Positions 8,108 to 18,059 of a stretch of DNA of 64,000 nt are shown here, piece by piece. Under the pieces are notes generated by a model. It worked only from the letters and a program-made list of their open reading frames with translations. It was not told where the DNA came from and ran no database searches. The translations under genes and the position numbers were made by a program. The first letter of the stretch is position 1. Every line of letters begins with the position of its first letter. Origin of the DNA: Actinomycetes bacterium (GTDB lineage Bacteria > Actinomycetota > Acidimicrobiia > Acidimicrobiales > Acidimicrobilacustridaceae); NCBI GenBank assembly GCA_029782025.1, contig JAKOVR010000143.1, positions 1 through 64,000 of the forward strand. The letters run 5' to 3'.

Positions 8108-8841
8108 CGGCTGGCGATGTGCACGAGGGCCTGCCCGATGGTGGCCAGGGCCGAGGCGGCCGACAGGGCGAGGACGGCGACGCGCACGTGGTGGCCGTCG
8201 ACGCGGCGGGCGAGCGGTCCGGACAGGACGAAGCCAAGCACCGTCCCGGGGAGGAGGAGCACGCCGACGGTGAGGTCGTGGACGTGGAACCGGTCGAAGA
8301 CGGCGAGCAGGGCCAGTGACACCACCGAGCCGAAGAGGAAGAACCGGGCCAGCGCGCCGCGGACGTCGGCCCCGGCGTGGCGCTGGAACATCATGGCGAT
8401 CGGGGGGCCGCCGATGCCGACGGCAGTGCCCATGAAGCCCGATGCCGCCCCGGCCCCCAGCATCGCCGGGTCGGTGGGGCGGGGGTGCAGGCCCGACGCT
8501 GAGAGCAGCACCGCGAGCAGGATCAACCCGCCGAAGAAGAGGCCGAGGACGTCGCCGTTGCCGTCGAGCGTGCGCAGCGTCCACGCACCGAGCACCGCCC
8601 CGGGCACGGAGCCGATCAGCGGCCAGCGCACCGCGCCCCAGTGGTGGCTGCCCTGCTCTCGTCGGATCAGCAGCAGGTTGAGGACGAACGACGCCACGAT
8701 CATCGGCGCCGGCACGAAGTCGTGGCTGATGAGCACCAACAGCGGGGCGGCGAAGAGGTTGACGCCGAACCCCACGGCGCCCTGGATGGCCGATCCGGCC
8801 GCGATCACGAGACAGGCAAGGAGGAGTGCGCCGCCGTCCAC
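8104..8841 (-). CDS. TauE/SafE family sulfite/anion exporter-like membrane protein
   Basis: A 245-residue membrane protein with seven or eight hydrophobic segments. It has the internal repeat typical of TauE/SafE: QGAVGFGVNLFAAPLL near the N-terminus and GFMGTAVGIGGPPIAMMF in the second half. Members move small sulfur-containing or carboxylate anions out of the cell. The GTG start has a TAGCGT box 9 bases upstream on the reverse strand. It overlaps the following ABC ATPase gene by 4 bases. The substrate is not predictable. Confidence 0.85.
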   Translation of the reverse strand: MDGGALLLACLVIAAGSAIQGAVGFGVNLFAAPLLVLISHDFVPAPMIVASFVLNLLLIRREQGSHHWGAVRWPLIGSVPGAVLGAWTLRTLDGNGDVLGLFFGGLILLAVLLSASGLHPRPTDPAMLGAGAASGFMGTAVGIGGPPIAMMFQRHAGADVRGALARFFLFGSVVSLALLAVFDRFHVHDLTVGVLLLPGTVLGFVLSGPLARRVDGHHVRVAVLALSAASALATIGQALVHIASR

Positions 8842-8850
8842 AGGGGCGCC

Positions 8851-8856
8851 ACGCTA
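8851..8856 (-). promoter_or_regulatory. TAGCGT -10 box for the TauE-like gene
   Basis: On the reverse strand TAGCGT is followed by 9 bases and the GTG at 8841. The transcript would be leaderless or carry a leader of one or two bases. Confidence 0.4.
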
Positions 8857-8892
8857 CGGGAGGGTGGACGAGGGGGCGAATCGTGGCCTTGC

Positions 8893-8898
8893 TACCGT
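8893..8898 (+). promoter_or_regulatory. TACCGT -10 box, leaderless, for the lipoprotein at 8905
   Basis: TACCGT ends 6 bases before the ATG at 8905. It lies about 50 bases from the divergent TauE start. Confidence 0.5.
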
Positions 8899-8904
8899 CG
8901 GGGG

Positions 8905-9564
8905 ATGCGGGTTGTCGTGGCGGTCTCGGTCCTGGTCCTGGCGGCCGGGTGCGGCGGGTCGGCGTCGCCGCCCGCGGCCAGCGAACGACCGAGCGACCAG
9001 CCCGCGGCGACGGCCCCGGGCACGACGGCCCGGCCGTCCGGGGGGCGGGTGGCGCGTCTCGGTCGGGGGCCGGCGCCGGCCACGGTGGCGACCCCTGCGG
9101 CCCCCGGCACGATCCGCCAGTGGGCGTCGAGCGCCACCGCCACCTCCAACTACGGCGCCGAGCCCGGGAGCTCGTGGAACGCCACGTCCGCCATCGGTGC
9201 GCCCGACGTGGACCCGTCCTGCGCCGACGATCCCAAGGCCTGGGCCTCCAAGGCCCGGGACGAGCGGGCGACGTTGACCGTGCGGTTCCCGCGGCCGGTC
9301 CGGGCGACCGAGCTGCAGGTGTACCAGACCTACAACCCCGGTCAGGTCGTGGAGCTGGCGCTGCTCGGGCCGGACGGCCAGCGCACCGTCGTGTACCAGG
9401 GCGCCCCGGCGGCCCCCGACGGGTGCCCGGTGCAGGGGTACCTGAAGGGCCTCGAGGTTGCCCATCCGGTCGACGCCGTGGCCATCACCGTCGACCAGTC
9501 GGTGCTCGGCACCGGCTGGGCCGAGATCGACGCCGTCGAGTTGGTGGGCACGCCGGTCGCCTGA
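8905..9564 (+). CDS. Lipoprotein with discoidin-like (galactose-binding fold) domain
   Basis: This 219-residue protein has a lipoprotein signal peptide ending LVLAAGC, with Cys16 as the predicted lipidated residue, followed by an Ala/Pro/Thr-rich linker to about residue 70. The rest resembles the beta-sandwich of discoidin or carbohydrate-binding modules: SSWNATSAIGAPDV, then ATLTVRFPRPVRATELQVYQTYNPG and a C-terminal WAEIDAVELVG. It probably binds a surface ligand outside the membrane. The start is set by a TACCGT box 6 bases upstream. It lies 69 bases ahead of the CNNM pair and may be unrelated to it. Confidence 0.7.
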   Translation: MRVVVAVSVLVLAAGCGGSASPPAASERPSDQPAATAPGTTARPSGGRVARLGRGPAPATVATPAAPGTIRQWASSATATSNYGAEPGSSWNATSAIGAPDVDPSCADDPKAWASKARDERATLTVRFPRPVRATELQVYQTYNPGQVVELALLGPDGQRTVVYQGAPAAPDGCPVQGYLKGLEVAHPVDAVAITVDQSVLGTGWAEIDAVELVGTPVA

Positions 9565-9582
9565 CCGGTCGGGGCGGGCCGG

Positions 9583-9588
9583 TACGCT
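9583..9588 (+). promoter_or_regulatory. TACGCT -10 box upstream of the CNNM/CorC pair
   Basis: TACGCT would start a transcript near 9595 with a leader of about 40 bases. GGGAG at 9610-9614 is the only ribosome site seen. It is 19 bases from the GTG at 9634 but 10 bases from an in-frame ATC at 9625. Confidence 0.35.
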
Positions 9589-9633
9589 CGCGGCACTCGT
9601 ACCCCGAACGGGAGCTGCACCGACATCGATTCC

Positions 9634-10920
9634 GTGCTCGGCCTGCTGGCCATCGGCCTGCTGATCTTCGCCACCGGCGTGTTCGTCGCCGCCGAGTTCG
9701 CCCTCGTGGCCTCCGACCGGGGGCGGGTGGAGGCGATGGCGGAAGCGGGGAGCCGGCGCGCCCGCGCCGCCCGGGGCGTGCTGAAGCACGCCGCGTTCCA
9801 CCTGTCCGGGGTGCAGTTCGGGATCACCGTGGCCAGCCTGCTCCTCGGCTTCGTGGCCGAGCCGTCGCTGGCCCACCTCATCGAGCCGGTGCTCGAGCCG
9901 GTGCTCCACGGCGCCACCCCGTTCGTCGGGGTGGTGGTGGCCCTCACCATCGCCACCCTGGCCGAGATGGTGCTCGGCGAGCTCGTCCCCAAGACGCTCG
10001 CCATCGCCGGGCCCGAGCGCGCCGCCCTCCTGCTCGCCCCCTTCCTCCGGGTGTACGGGGCCGTGTTCGGGCCGGTGATCCGGGTGCTCAACCGGGCGGC
10101 CAACGGGGTGGTGCGCAAGCTCGGCATCGAACCCCGCGAGGAGCTCCAGGCCGTGCGGAGCCTCTCGGAGCTGGCCGTGCTGATCGAGACGTCGGCCGAG
10201 GAGGGCACCATCGCCGACTCGGCGTCGCGCCTCCTGGCCCGGTCGATCCGCTTCACCGAGAAGTCCGCGGCCGACGTGCTCGTCCCCCGGGTCGAGGTGG
10301 TGGGCATCGGCGAGGGCGACTCGGCGGCCGACCTCGTGGCCCTGTCGATCGCCACCGGGCACAGCCGGTTCCCCGTGTACGGGGCCGACCTCGACGACGT
10401 CCGGGGCGTCGTCTGGGTGAAGTCCGTGCACCGGCTCGCCCCCGAGGACCGCGGCGGCACGACGGTGGGGGAGCTGATGGACGAGGCCCGGGCCGTTCCC
10501 GAGAGCCTGCTCCTCCAGCCGCTGCTGGCCGACATGCAGCAGTCGCGGTCCCACCTCGTGGTCGTGGTCGACGAGTACGGCGGGACGGCGGGGATCGTGA
10601 CCCTCGAGGATCTCGTGGAGGAGATCGTCGGGGAGATCGCCGACGAGTTCGACCCGCTCACCCCGGAGTACACCCCGGCGCTCCCGGGTCGCAGCCAGGT
10701 GATCCCGGCCGCGCTGCACCCCGACGAGGTGGAGGATGCCACCGGGTTCGAGATGCCCGACGGCGACTTCGAGACGCTGGCCGGCTTCCTGCTCGACGAG
10801 CTCGGCCACGTGCCCGAGCAGGGCGAGGTCGTCGACTACGGCCCGTGGCGCTTCGAGGTGGTCACGGTCGACAAGCGCCGCATCGTGGACGTGCGGGTCA
10901 CGCGGGAGCTCGACGCGTGA
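9634..10920 (+). CDS. CNNM/HlyC-CorC family transporter, full-length
   Basis: A 428-residue membrane protein of the CNNM (CorB/CorC, DUF21) family, linked to Mg2+ or Co2+ transport. The DUF21 transmembrane region covers about residues 1-180 (FVAAEFALVASDRGR, GITVASLLLGFVAEPSLA, LGELVPKTLAIAGPE). A CBS pair follows at about 195-325 (MVPRVEVVG-like start LVPRVEVVGI, then VVVDEYGGTAGIVTLEDLVEEIVGEI). A CorC/HlyC C-terminal domain ends the protein. The GTG at 9634 is used; an in-frame ATC at 9625 fits the ribosome site better but would be a rare start. Its stop overlaps the next start (GTGA). Confidence 0.85.
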   Translation: MLGLLAIGLLIFATGVFVAAEFALVASDRGRVEAMAEAGSRRARAARGVLKHAAFHLSGVQFGITVASLLLGFVAEPSLAHLIEPVLEPVLHGATPFVGVVVALTIATLAEMVLGELVPKTLAIAGPERAALLLAPFLRVYGAVFGPVIRVLNRAANGVVRKLGIEPREELQAVRSLSELAVLIETSAEEGTIADSASRLLARSIRFTEKSAADVLVPRVEVVGIGEGDSAADLVALSIATGHSRFPVYGADLDDVRGVVWVKSVHRLAPEDRGGTTVGELMDEARAVPESLLLQPLLADMQQSRSHLVVVVDEYGGTAGIVTLEDLVEEIVGEIADEFDPLTPEYTPALPGRSQVIPAALHPDEVEDATGFEMPDGDFETLAGFLLDELGHVPEQGEVVDYGPWRFEVVTVDKRRIVDVRVTRELDA

Positions 10921-11969
10921 ACACCGCCACCGTCGTCGTCGGCCTCCTGCTCCTGCTGGTCAACGGGTTCTTCGTGGCCGTCGAGTTCTCGCTCGTCGGG
11001 TCCCGCCGGTCGAAGCTGGCGGCGCTGGCCGACGACGGCGCCCGGGCGGCGGAGACCGCGCTGGACGCCACCGCCGACCTCACGATGCAGCTTGCCGGCT
11101 CGCAGCTCGGGATCACGATCGCGTCCCTCGCCATCGGCTTCGTGGCCGAGCCGGCGGTGGTCGACGGGCTGGCCCAGCTGCTGGCACCCACGGGGATCAA
11201 CGAAAGCGTCCTCCACGCCGTCGCCCTGCTCGTCGGCCTCGGGATCGTCGCCTTCCTCCACCTGCTGATCGGCGAGATGGTGCCGAAGAGCATCGCCCTC
11301 GCCAACCCCGAGCGCACCCTGCTCCTCCTGGCCCGGCCGGCCCGCGCCTACTTGTCGGTGTGCCGCCCGCTGGTGCGGGTGCTTAACGGGGCGGCGTGGT
11401 TCATCTCCCGCCGCTTCTTCCGGGTCGAGCCCCGGGACGAGCTGGGGGAGGCCCGCACCGTCGAGGAGTTCGCCGTGATGCTGGCCGAGTCGCACGAGGA
11501 AGGCGTGATCGAGGACTTCGCCCACGAGCTGCTCACCGGGGTGCTCGACTTCGGCGGCCGGGACGCCGCCTCGGTGATGGTCCCCCGGGACGACATCGTG
11601 TGGGTGCCGGCTTCGGCCTCGGTCGGCGAGGCCGAGGCGCTGGTGGTCACCTCGGGCCACTCGAGGCTGCTGGTGGCCGACGCCGGCGACATCGACCGCT
11701 ACCGCGGCTTCATCCACAGCAAGGACCTGCTCACCGTCCCGGCCGAGGGGCGCGACGCCCCGGTGCCGCCCCGCCTCGTGCGCCGTCTCCTGAAGGTGCG
11801 GGTCGACTGGTCGCTCGAGGACGTGCTCCTGCGCATGCGGCGGGCCCGGGTGCACCTGGCCGTCGTCCTCGGCGAGGACGAGGCCGTGGCCGGCCTGCTC
11901 ACGCTCGAGGACCTCCTCGAGGAGCTGGTCGGCGACATCCTCGACGAGACCGACGGTGACCATGGCTGA
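10917..11969 (+). CDS. CNNM/HlyC-CorC family protein, short form without the C-terminal CorC domain
   Basis: A 350-residue paralogue of the preceding protein, starting with the GTG of a GTGA overlap, so translation is coupled. DUF21 motifs are clear (FFVAVEFSLVGSRRSK, GITIASLAIGFVAEPAVV, LIGEMVPKSIALANPE), followed by a CBS pair ending LLTLEDLLEELVGDILDE. The chain stops there and lacks the CorC/HlyC domain of its partner. Adjacent long and short members are common in actinobacteria, and a heteromeric complex is a reasonable inference. The 3' end overlaps the following phosphotransferase gene by a few bases. Confidence 0.85.
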   Translation: MNTATVVVGLLLLLVNGFFVAVEFSLVGSRRSKLAALADDGARAAETALDATADLTMQLAGSQLGITIASLAIGFVAEPAVVDGLAQLLAPTGINESVLHAVALLVGLGIVAFLHLLIGEMVPKSIALANPERTLLLLARPARAYLSVCRPLVRVLNGAAWFISRRFFRVEPRDELGEARTVEEFAVMLAESHEEGVIEDFAHELLTGVLDFGGRDAASVMVPRDDIVWVPASASVGEAEALVVTSGHSRLLVADAGDIDRYRGFIHSKDLLTVPAEGRDAPVPPRLVRRLLKVRVDWSLEDVLLRMRRARVHLAVVLGEDEAVAGLLTLEDLLEELVGDILDETDGDHG

Positions 11970-13317
11970 CCTCGATCCCGCCCCCCTGGCCGCCTTCCTG
12001 CAGGCCGAGCTCGGGGACCCCACCCTCCGGGTGGCCGGCCACGCCCGGCTGTCGGGCGGCGCGTCACGGGAGACCTTCGCCGTCGACGTGGTCGGCCAGG
12101 ACGGCCCGCGGGCGCTCGTGCTCCAGCGCGTCCGGGCCGGGGCCCTGAGCGCCACCTTCAGCATGGAGGCCGAGGCCCGGCTGCTCCGCGCCGCCGCGAC
12201 CCACGGCGTGGCCGTCGCCCCGGTCGTGGCCGCCACCGACGATCCGGCCGTGGCCGGCGCCGCCGTCCTCGTGATGGCCCGGGTGGGAGGCGAGGCCATC
12301 GCCCGGCGCATCCTCCGGGACGACGACTACGCCGAGGCCCGCCGGCGCCTGGTCGGCCAGTGCGCCGATGCGCTGGCCGCCATCCACCGCATCCCGCTGG
12401 CCGAGGTCGGGCACCTCCGACCCCAGGATCCCCTCGACGCCAGCGTGGCGCTGCTCGACTCGTTGGGTGAGCCCCACCCGGCCTTCGAGCTGGCCTTGCG
12501 CTGGCTCCGGGCCAACCGGCCCCCGCCCCGCCCGCCGGCGGTCGTGCACGGCGACTTCCGCCTCGGCAACCTCCTGGTCGACGCCGACGGGCTGGCCGCC
12601 GTGCTCGACTGGGAGCTGGCCCACGTCGGCGACCCGCTGGAGGACCTCGGCTGGTTCTGCACCCGGGCCTGGCGGTTCGGCGGCGCCGAACCGGTGGCGG
12701 GGCTCGGTCCGTACGACGAGCTGCTCGACGGCTACGCCGCGGCCGGGGGCGCGCCGGTCGACCTCCCGGCGTTGCGGTGGTGGGAGACGGTGGGCTGCCT
12801 GCGCTGGGGGGCCATCTGCATCCTGCAGGCCCACACCCACCTCAGCGGCGCGTCGCGCTCGGTCGAGCTGGCCACTATCGGCCGGCGGGTGTGCGAGACC
12901 GAGCACGACCTGCTCGACCTGCTCGGGGTGCCCGCCGCCCTCCCCGCCGGCGATCGGCCGACCCCGGCCGCGCCCGGGCTGCACGGCCGTCCCACCGCGG
13001 CCGAGCTGGCCGAGGCCGTGCGCGAGCACCTCGAACGCGACGTGCTCGACGCCACGTCGGGGCGCGTGCAGTTCCACACCCGGGTCGCCGTCAACGCCCT
13101 GCGCATGCTCGAGCGGGAGCTCCAGCTCGGCCCGGGCCAGGCCGTGGCCCACGCCGCCCGGCTGGCCGCCCTCGGGTTCGACGACGACGCCGCGCTGGCG
13201 GCGGCCATCCGGGCCGGCGCCCTCGACGACCGCCTCGACGAGGTGGCGGCGTCGGTGCGGGCCGACGTGGCCGACAAGCTGGCGGTGGCGAACCCCGGCT
13301 ACGCGCCCATGGCGTGA
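11962..13317 (+). CDS. Aminoglycoside phosphotransferase (APH)-fold kinase with C-terminal DUF6285-like domain
   Basis: A 451-residue protein with an APH/choline-kinase-like fold in the first 320 residues: HGDFRLGNLLVD (catalytic loop, D198) and AVLDWELAHVGDPLEDLGWF (metal site D216). The last 115 residues (QFHTRVAVNALRMLEREL onward) match the helical DUF6285 type often fused to these kinases. Family members frequently sit near acyl-CoA dehydrogenases and are thought to act on acyl or small-molecule substrates, not antibiotics. It overlaps the preceding gene by 8 bases; a GTG at 11956 is an alternative start. Its last 19 bases overlap the convergent fabI gene. Confidence 0.8.
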   Translation: MADLDPAPLAAFLQAELGDPTLRVAGHARLSGGASRETFAVDVVGQDGPRALVLQRVRAGALSATFSMEAEARLLRAAATHGVAVAPVVAATDDPAVAGAAVLVMARVGGEAIARRILRDDDYAEARRRLVGQCADALAAIHRIPLAEVGHLRPQDPLDASVALLDSLGEPHPAFELALRWLRANRPPPRPPAVVHGDFRLGNLLVDADGLAAVLDWELAHVGDPLEDLGWFCTRAWRFGGAEPVAGLGPYDELLDGYAAAGGAPVDLPALRWWETVGCLRWGAICILQAHTHLSGASRSVELATIGRRVCETEHDLLDLLGVPAALPAGDRPTPAAPGLHGRPTAAELAEAVREHLERDVLDATSGRVQFHTRVAVNALRMLERELQLGPGQAVAHAARLAALGFDDDAALAAAIRAGALDDRLDEVAASVRADVADKLAVANPGYAPMA

Positions 13318-14066
13318 TACCCGCCGTCGACGTGGATGATCTCGCCCGTCGTCATCGGGAACCAGTCCGAGAGCAGCGCGACCGTGGAGCGGGCCACGGC
13401 GGAGGGGTCCTTCACGTTCCACCCGAGCGGGGCCCGGGTGTCCCACACGTCCTCGAACTGGTGGAACCCGGGGATCGACCGGGCCGCCACCGTCTTGATC
13501 GGGCCGGCCGAGATGAGGTTGACCCGCACGCCCTGGGGCCCGAGGTAGCGGGCCAGGTAGCGGGCCGTGCTCTCGAAGGCAGCCTTGGCCACGCCCATCC
13601 AGTCGTAGGCGGGCCAGCTCACGGTGGCGTCGAAGTCGAGCCCGACGATCGACCCGCCGTCGGTCATCAGCGGCGCGACGGCGTCGGCCAGCGCCTTGAG
13701 CGAGTAGGCCGACACGTTCACGGCGACGGCGACGTCGTCCCACTGGGCCTCGAGGAAGGTGCCGCCGAGGCACACCGGCGGGGCGAACCCGATGGCGTGC
13801 AGGGCGCCGTCGACGCGGTCCCACTTGGCGGCGAGGGCGTCGCGGAGGGTGGCCACCTGGGCGGGGTCGGACACGTCGAAGGCCAGCAGCTCGGGCTCGA
13901 CCGGCAGCTTCCGCGCCGCCCGGGCCGTGTGCTTCATCATCGATTCGAGGCTGGTGAGGACCACCTCGGCCCCCTCCTCCTGGGCCAGCTTGGCCACGCC
14001 GAAGGCCAGCGAGGCCTCGGTGAGGACACCGGTGATGACGATGCGCTTTCCGTCCAACAGGGGCAT
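13299..14066 (-). CDS. fabI: Enoyl-[acyl-carrier-protein] reductase, FabI/InhA type
   Basis: A 255-residue short-chain dehydrogenase that reduces trans-2-enoyl-ACP with NADH in type II fatty-acid synthesis. It has the FabI-style nucleotide site (GKRIVITGVLTEASLAFGVA), GALHAIGFAPP, and the catalytic pair of YDWMGVAK (Y154, K161), closely matching the InhA sequence YNWMTVAK, then VRVNLISAGPIKTVAA. Length and motifs are complete. The ATG is preceded by GGAGG on the reverse strand. It follows the kinase/GTPase genes on the same strand with a 31-base gap. Its 3' end overlaps the convergent phosphotransferase gene by 19 bases. Confidence 0.92.
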   Translation of the reverse strand: MPLLDGKRIVITGVLTEASLAFGVAKLAQEEGAEVVLTSLESMMKHTARAARKLPVEPELLAFDVSDPAQVATLRDALAAKWDRVDGALHAIGFAPPVCLGGTFLEAQWDDVAVAVNVSAYSLKALADAVAPLMTDGGSIVGLDFDATVSWPAYDWMGVAKAAFESTARYLARYLGPQGVRVNLISAGPIKTVAARSIPGFHQFEDVWDTRAPLGWNVKDPSAVARSTVALLSDWFPMTTGEIIHVDGGYHAMGA

Positions 14067-14097
14067 GGGTCCTCCGACTCGTGGCGTCGGCGGCACG

Positions 14098-15587
<1,490 letters not shown>

Positions 15588-15591
<4 letters not shown>

Positions 15592-17291
15592 GGGGTGTCC
15601 GGCCCGTGGCGCAGATCGACCACGGCGTCGGGATCGCCGGCGGCCCACGGGAAGGCGGTGAGCACGGCGAGGTCGGTGCTGAGGACGGCCTCGCGGCGGG
15701 CGATGGCTGCGGGGTCGACGCCGCGCAGCACCGTCAGCGACGTGAGGACCTCGACCAGCGACCGGTGCAACTCGGTCGCCCGGTCGCGGCACCGCAGGTC
15801 GATGTCGTGGGCCACGTCGGTGAGGATCCGCTCGGTGTCGGCCTCGAGGAAGCGCTGCGCGGCGTGGACCCACCCGCTGGCCAGGTCGCGCAGGTCGATC
15901 GGGGGCAGCGACTCGCTGACGCCGACCGGCAGCGTGGTGACGGTGCCCCGCCCGTCGAGATCGGGCCGGTCGAGGCGGGGGTGGAGGAGGGCGTGGGCCT
16001 CGGGCGACACGGCGAGGGCGGCGACCACGGCGCTGCAGTCGTCGCGGAACTGCTGGGCCACCCGGTCGCACAGCGCCCGCAGTGACAGCTTGCGCACCCG
16101 CTGGAAGCGGACGGCGGCCCGGGCGATGCGGGTGTGCAGGTGGACGGTGAAGGCGGCAGGGTCGCCGACGCCGGCCGCCAGGTCGTCGCCGGCGTCGAGC
16201 CGGAGCTGCTCGATCTCCGAGCGCAGGTCGGCGGCGAGATCGGCCCGCAGCCGCCGCATGCCGTCGTCGAGCGCCCGTGACCAGCCGGCGTCGGCCCCGC
16301 ACAGATCGTGGGCATGGCCGGCGGCCGCCCGCAGCCGCGCCAGGGTGGCGTCGAGGGCGGCGTCGTCGCCGATCAGGGCCCGCTCGGCCACCAGCCGCAT
16401 GCGGAGGCGGTCGGCGGCCCAGAAGGTCTCGGTCAGCGCCCGGCTGATCCGGGCCTGCTCGTGGTCGAGCACCACCTGCTCGCCCAGGTGGGCGAGCAGC
16501 ATCGCCATGCCGGGGTCGGGCCCCGGCGGGCGCCCCCCGGCGGGACCCCAGTACGGCGCGGCGTCGAGCGGGATCACCGTGGCCGAGATGCCGGCCCGCT
16601 CGAGCAGGAGCTGGTCGCGCTCGACCACCGAGGGCCACTGCCGGTAGGTGGTGGTGCCGTTGACCGCCACGACGATCTGCTGGCAGAGGCCGTGGGCGAC
16701 CCGCAGCACGTCGAGCTCGGTCGCCGTGAGCTCGGCGCTGGCGCTGGTCACCAGCACGACCGCGGCGGCGCTGCCGAAGGCGGCGACGGTGCGCAGCGCC
16801 GCGGCGTTCCACAGCCTCGACAGGGGAGGTGTGTCGACCAGGCACAGCCCGCGGTGCAGGGTGGACGACGGCACGGCCAGCTCGATGGCGTGCAGGCGCC
16901 AGCGGTTGCCGGGGTTGACGACCTCGCTGGCCAGCCCGTGGGCGTCGGCGAAGGACACGGCGCGGCGGGTGGCCCCCGACGCGCTGTCGACGCTGTCGGT
17001 CCAGAGGGCGGCCTCGTAGGTTTCGCCGAGGTGGACCTCGACGGGCACGGCGGTGGTGGCCCCCACCGGCAGCACCGGCGCACCGACGAGGGCGTTGACC
17101 ACGCTGGTCTTGCCCTGGGCCGGCTCGCCGACGAACACGACCCGCACCGGCGCCACGGTGAGGCCCGACCGGATGCGGTCGAGCGCGGCGACCAGATCGT
17201 CTCGCCCCTGGGCATCGGCCTGGCGCCGGACGAGGGCGACCACCTCGGCGGCACCGGCCAGCGCGGGTGAATGCGTCGACACGCCGGCCAC
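15588..17291 (-). CDS. Dynamin-like GTPase
   Basis: A 567-residue protein with an N-terminal large-GTPase domain: P-loop GEPAQGKTS (55-63), the switch threonines in VGATTAV, and the G3 motif LVDTPP (151-156). The G4 position reads AVNGTT in place of the usual NKxD or TKxD. The remaining 340 residues are mostly helical, rich in Ala, Arg and Leu, as expected for a dynamin stalk, with no clear transmembrane segment. The GTG start follows a TACCCT box by 7 bases. It is translationally coupled to the kinase downstream. Mycobacterial IniA/IniC are relatives in kind, but close homology cannot be claimed from reading alone. A membrane-remodelling or stress role is inferred. Confidence 0.75.
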
Positions 17292-17298
17292 GAGGACC

Positions 17299-17304
17299 AG
17301 GGTA
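17299..17304 (-). promoter_or_regulatory. TACCCT -10 box, leaderless, for the dynamin-like GTPase and kinase operon
   Basis: On the reverse strand TACCCT is followed by 7 bases and the GTG at 17291. Confidence 0.5.
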
Positions 17305-17376
17305 GACCAGCGCGTCGCCCGTCGCCGTTCGCCTGATGGTCCGTCAGCAGTTGGACCTGCATGGCGGACCGGCGTC

Positions 17377-17382
17377 TAGGGT
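17377..17382 (+). promoter_or_regulatory. TAGGGT -10 box, leaderless, for npdG
   Basis: TAGGGT ends 6 bases before the ATG at 17389. It lies back to back with the dynamin-operon promoter. Confidence 0.5.
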
Positions 17383-17388
17383 GCCGCC

Positions 17389-18048
17389 ATGCAAATCGGG
17401 ATTCTCGGTGCCACGGGCCCAGCCGGCAGCGGCCTGGCTGCCCGCCTCGCGTCGGTCGGCTTCGACGTCGTCGTCGGGTCGCGCTCGAAGTACAAGGCGA
17501 TGGAGGTGCGCGACCACCTCCTCGAGCGGTGGGACGGGATGAACCTCCCGATCGAGGCGGCCGACAACATCGGGGCGGCCAACGCCGACCTCGTCGTGAT
17601 CGCCACCCCGTGGGACGCGGCGGGGGCCACCGCGGCGTCGGTGAGCCGCCAGCTCCAGGGCAAGGTCGTGATCTCCATGGCCAACGCCCTCGCCAAGGTG
17701 GGCAACGAGTTCCAGCCGCTCGTGCCGCCGCGGGGGTCGGTGGCGGCGAGCGTCCAGGCCGCGGTGCCCCGCTCGCTCGTGTCGGCGGCGTTCCACCACG
17801 TCCCGGCCAAGGAGCTCGGCGACCTCAACGAGCCGGTCGACTCCGACGTGCTGATCTGCTCGGACCACAAGACCGCCACCGAGGCCACGATCGACATCGT
17901 GAACCGGATCCCCGACATGAACCCGCTCGACGCCGGCCAGCTGTCCAACGCCGCGCCCATCGAGGCCTTCGCCGCGGTGCTGCTCCAGCTGAACGTCCGC
18001 TACAAGACGCGGGTGGCGGTGCGATTCAGCGGGCTCAAGCACGGGTAG
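17389..18048 (+). CDS. npdG: NADPH:coenzyme F420 oxidoreductase (NpdG/FNO type)
   Basis: A 219-residue Rossmann enzyme that exchanges hydride between NADP(H) and the deazaflavin F420. The N-terminus carries the NADP motif ILGATGPAGSGLA, followed by VVVGSRSKYKA, whose Arg and Ser suit the 2'-phosphate. VIATPW and AAFHHVPAKELGD (F420 side) match the NpdG family. The start is fixed by a TAGGGT box. It implies that this organism makes F420, although no F420 biosynthesis gene lies in the window. Its TAG stop also forms the start of the -10 box of the next gene. Confidence 0.82.
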   Translation: MQIGILGATGPAGSGLAARLASVGFDVVVGSRSKYKAMEVRDHLLERWDGMNLPIEAADNIGAANADLVVIATPWDAAGATAASVSRQLQGKVVISMANALAKVGNEFQPLVPPRGSVAASVQAAVPRSLVSAAFHHVPAKELGDLNEPVDSDVLICSDHKTATEATIDIVNRIPDMNPLDAGQLSNAAPIEAFAAVLLQLNVRYKTRVAVRFSGLKHG

Positions 18049-18051
18049 CCT
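18046..18051 (+). promoter_or_regulatory. TAGCCT -10 box for mshC, overlapping the npdG stop codon
   Basis: The first three bases are the TAG stop of npdG. The box ends 8 bases before the GTG at 18060. Confidence 0.4.
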
Positions 18052-18059
18052 TCGCCCCT

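Noticed and set aside
9553-9568. CCGGTC GCCT GACCGG hairpin at the lipoprotein stop codon as a terminator
   Set aside because: Only 6 base pairs, overlapping the coding end, without a T run. Such short GC repeats are expected by chance in this DNA.
8826-10916. Long open frame continuing upstream of the second CNNM gene
   Set aside because: The Arg-rich translation covers the lipoprotein and first CNNM gene in the wrong frame. Only the part from the GTG at 10917 is coding.
15592-16845. Open frame continuing upstream of the Ser/Thr kinase
   Set aside because: It overlaps the dynamin-like GTPase in another frame and is low-complexity. The GTG at 15591 is the natural start.
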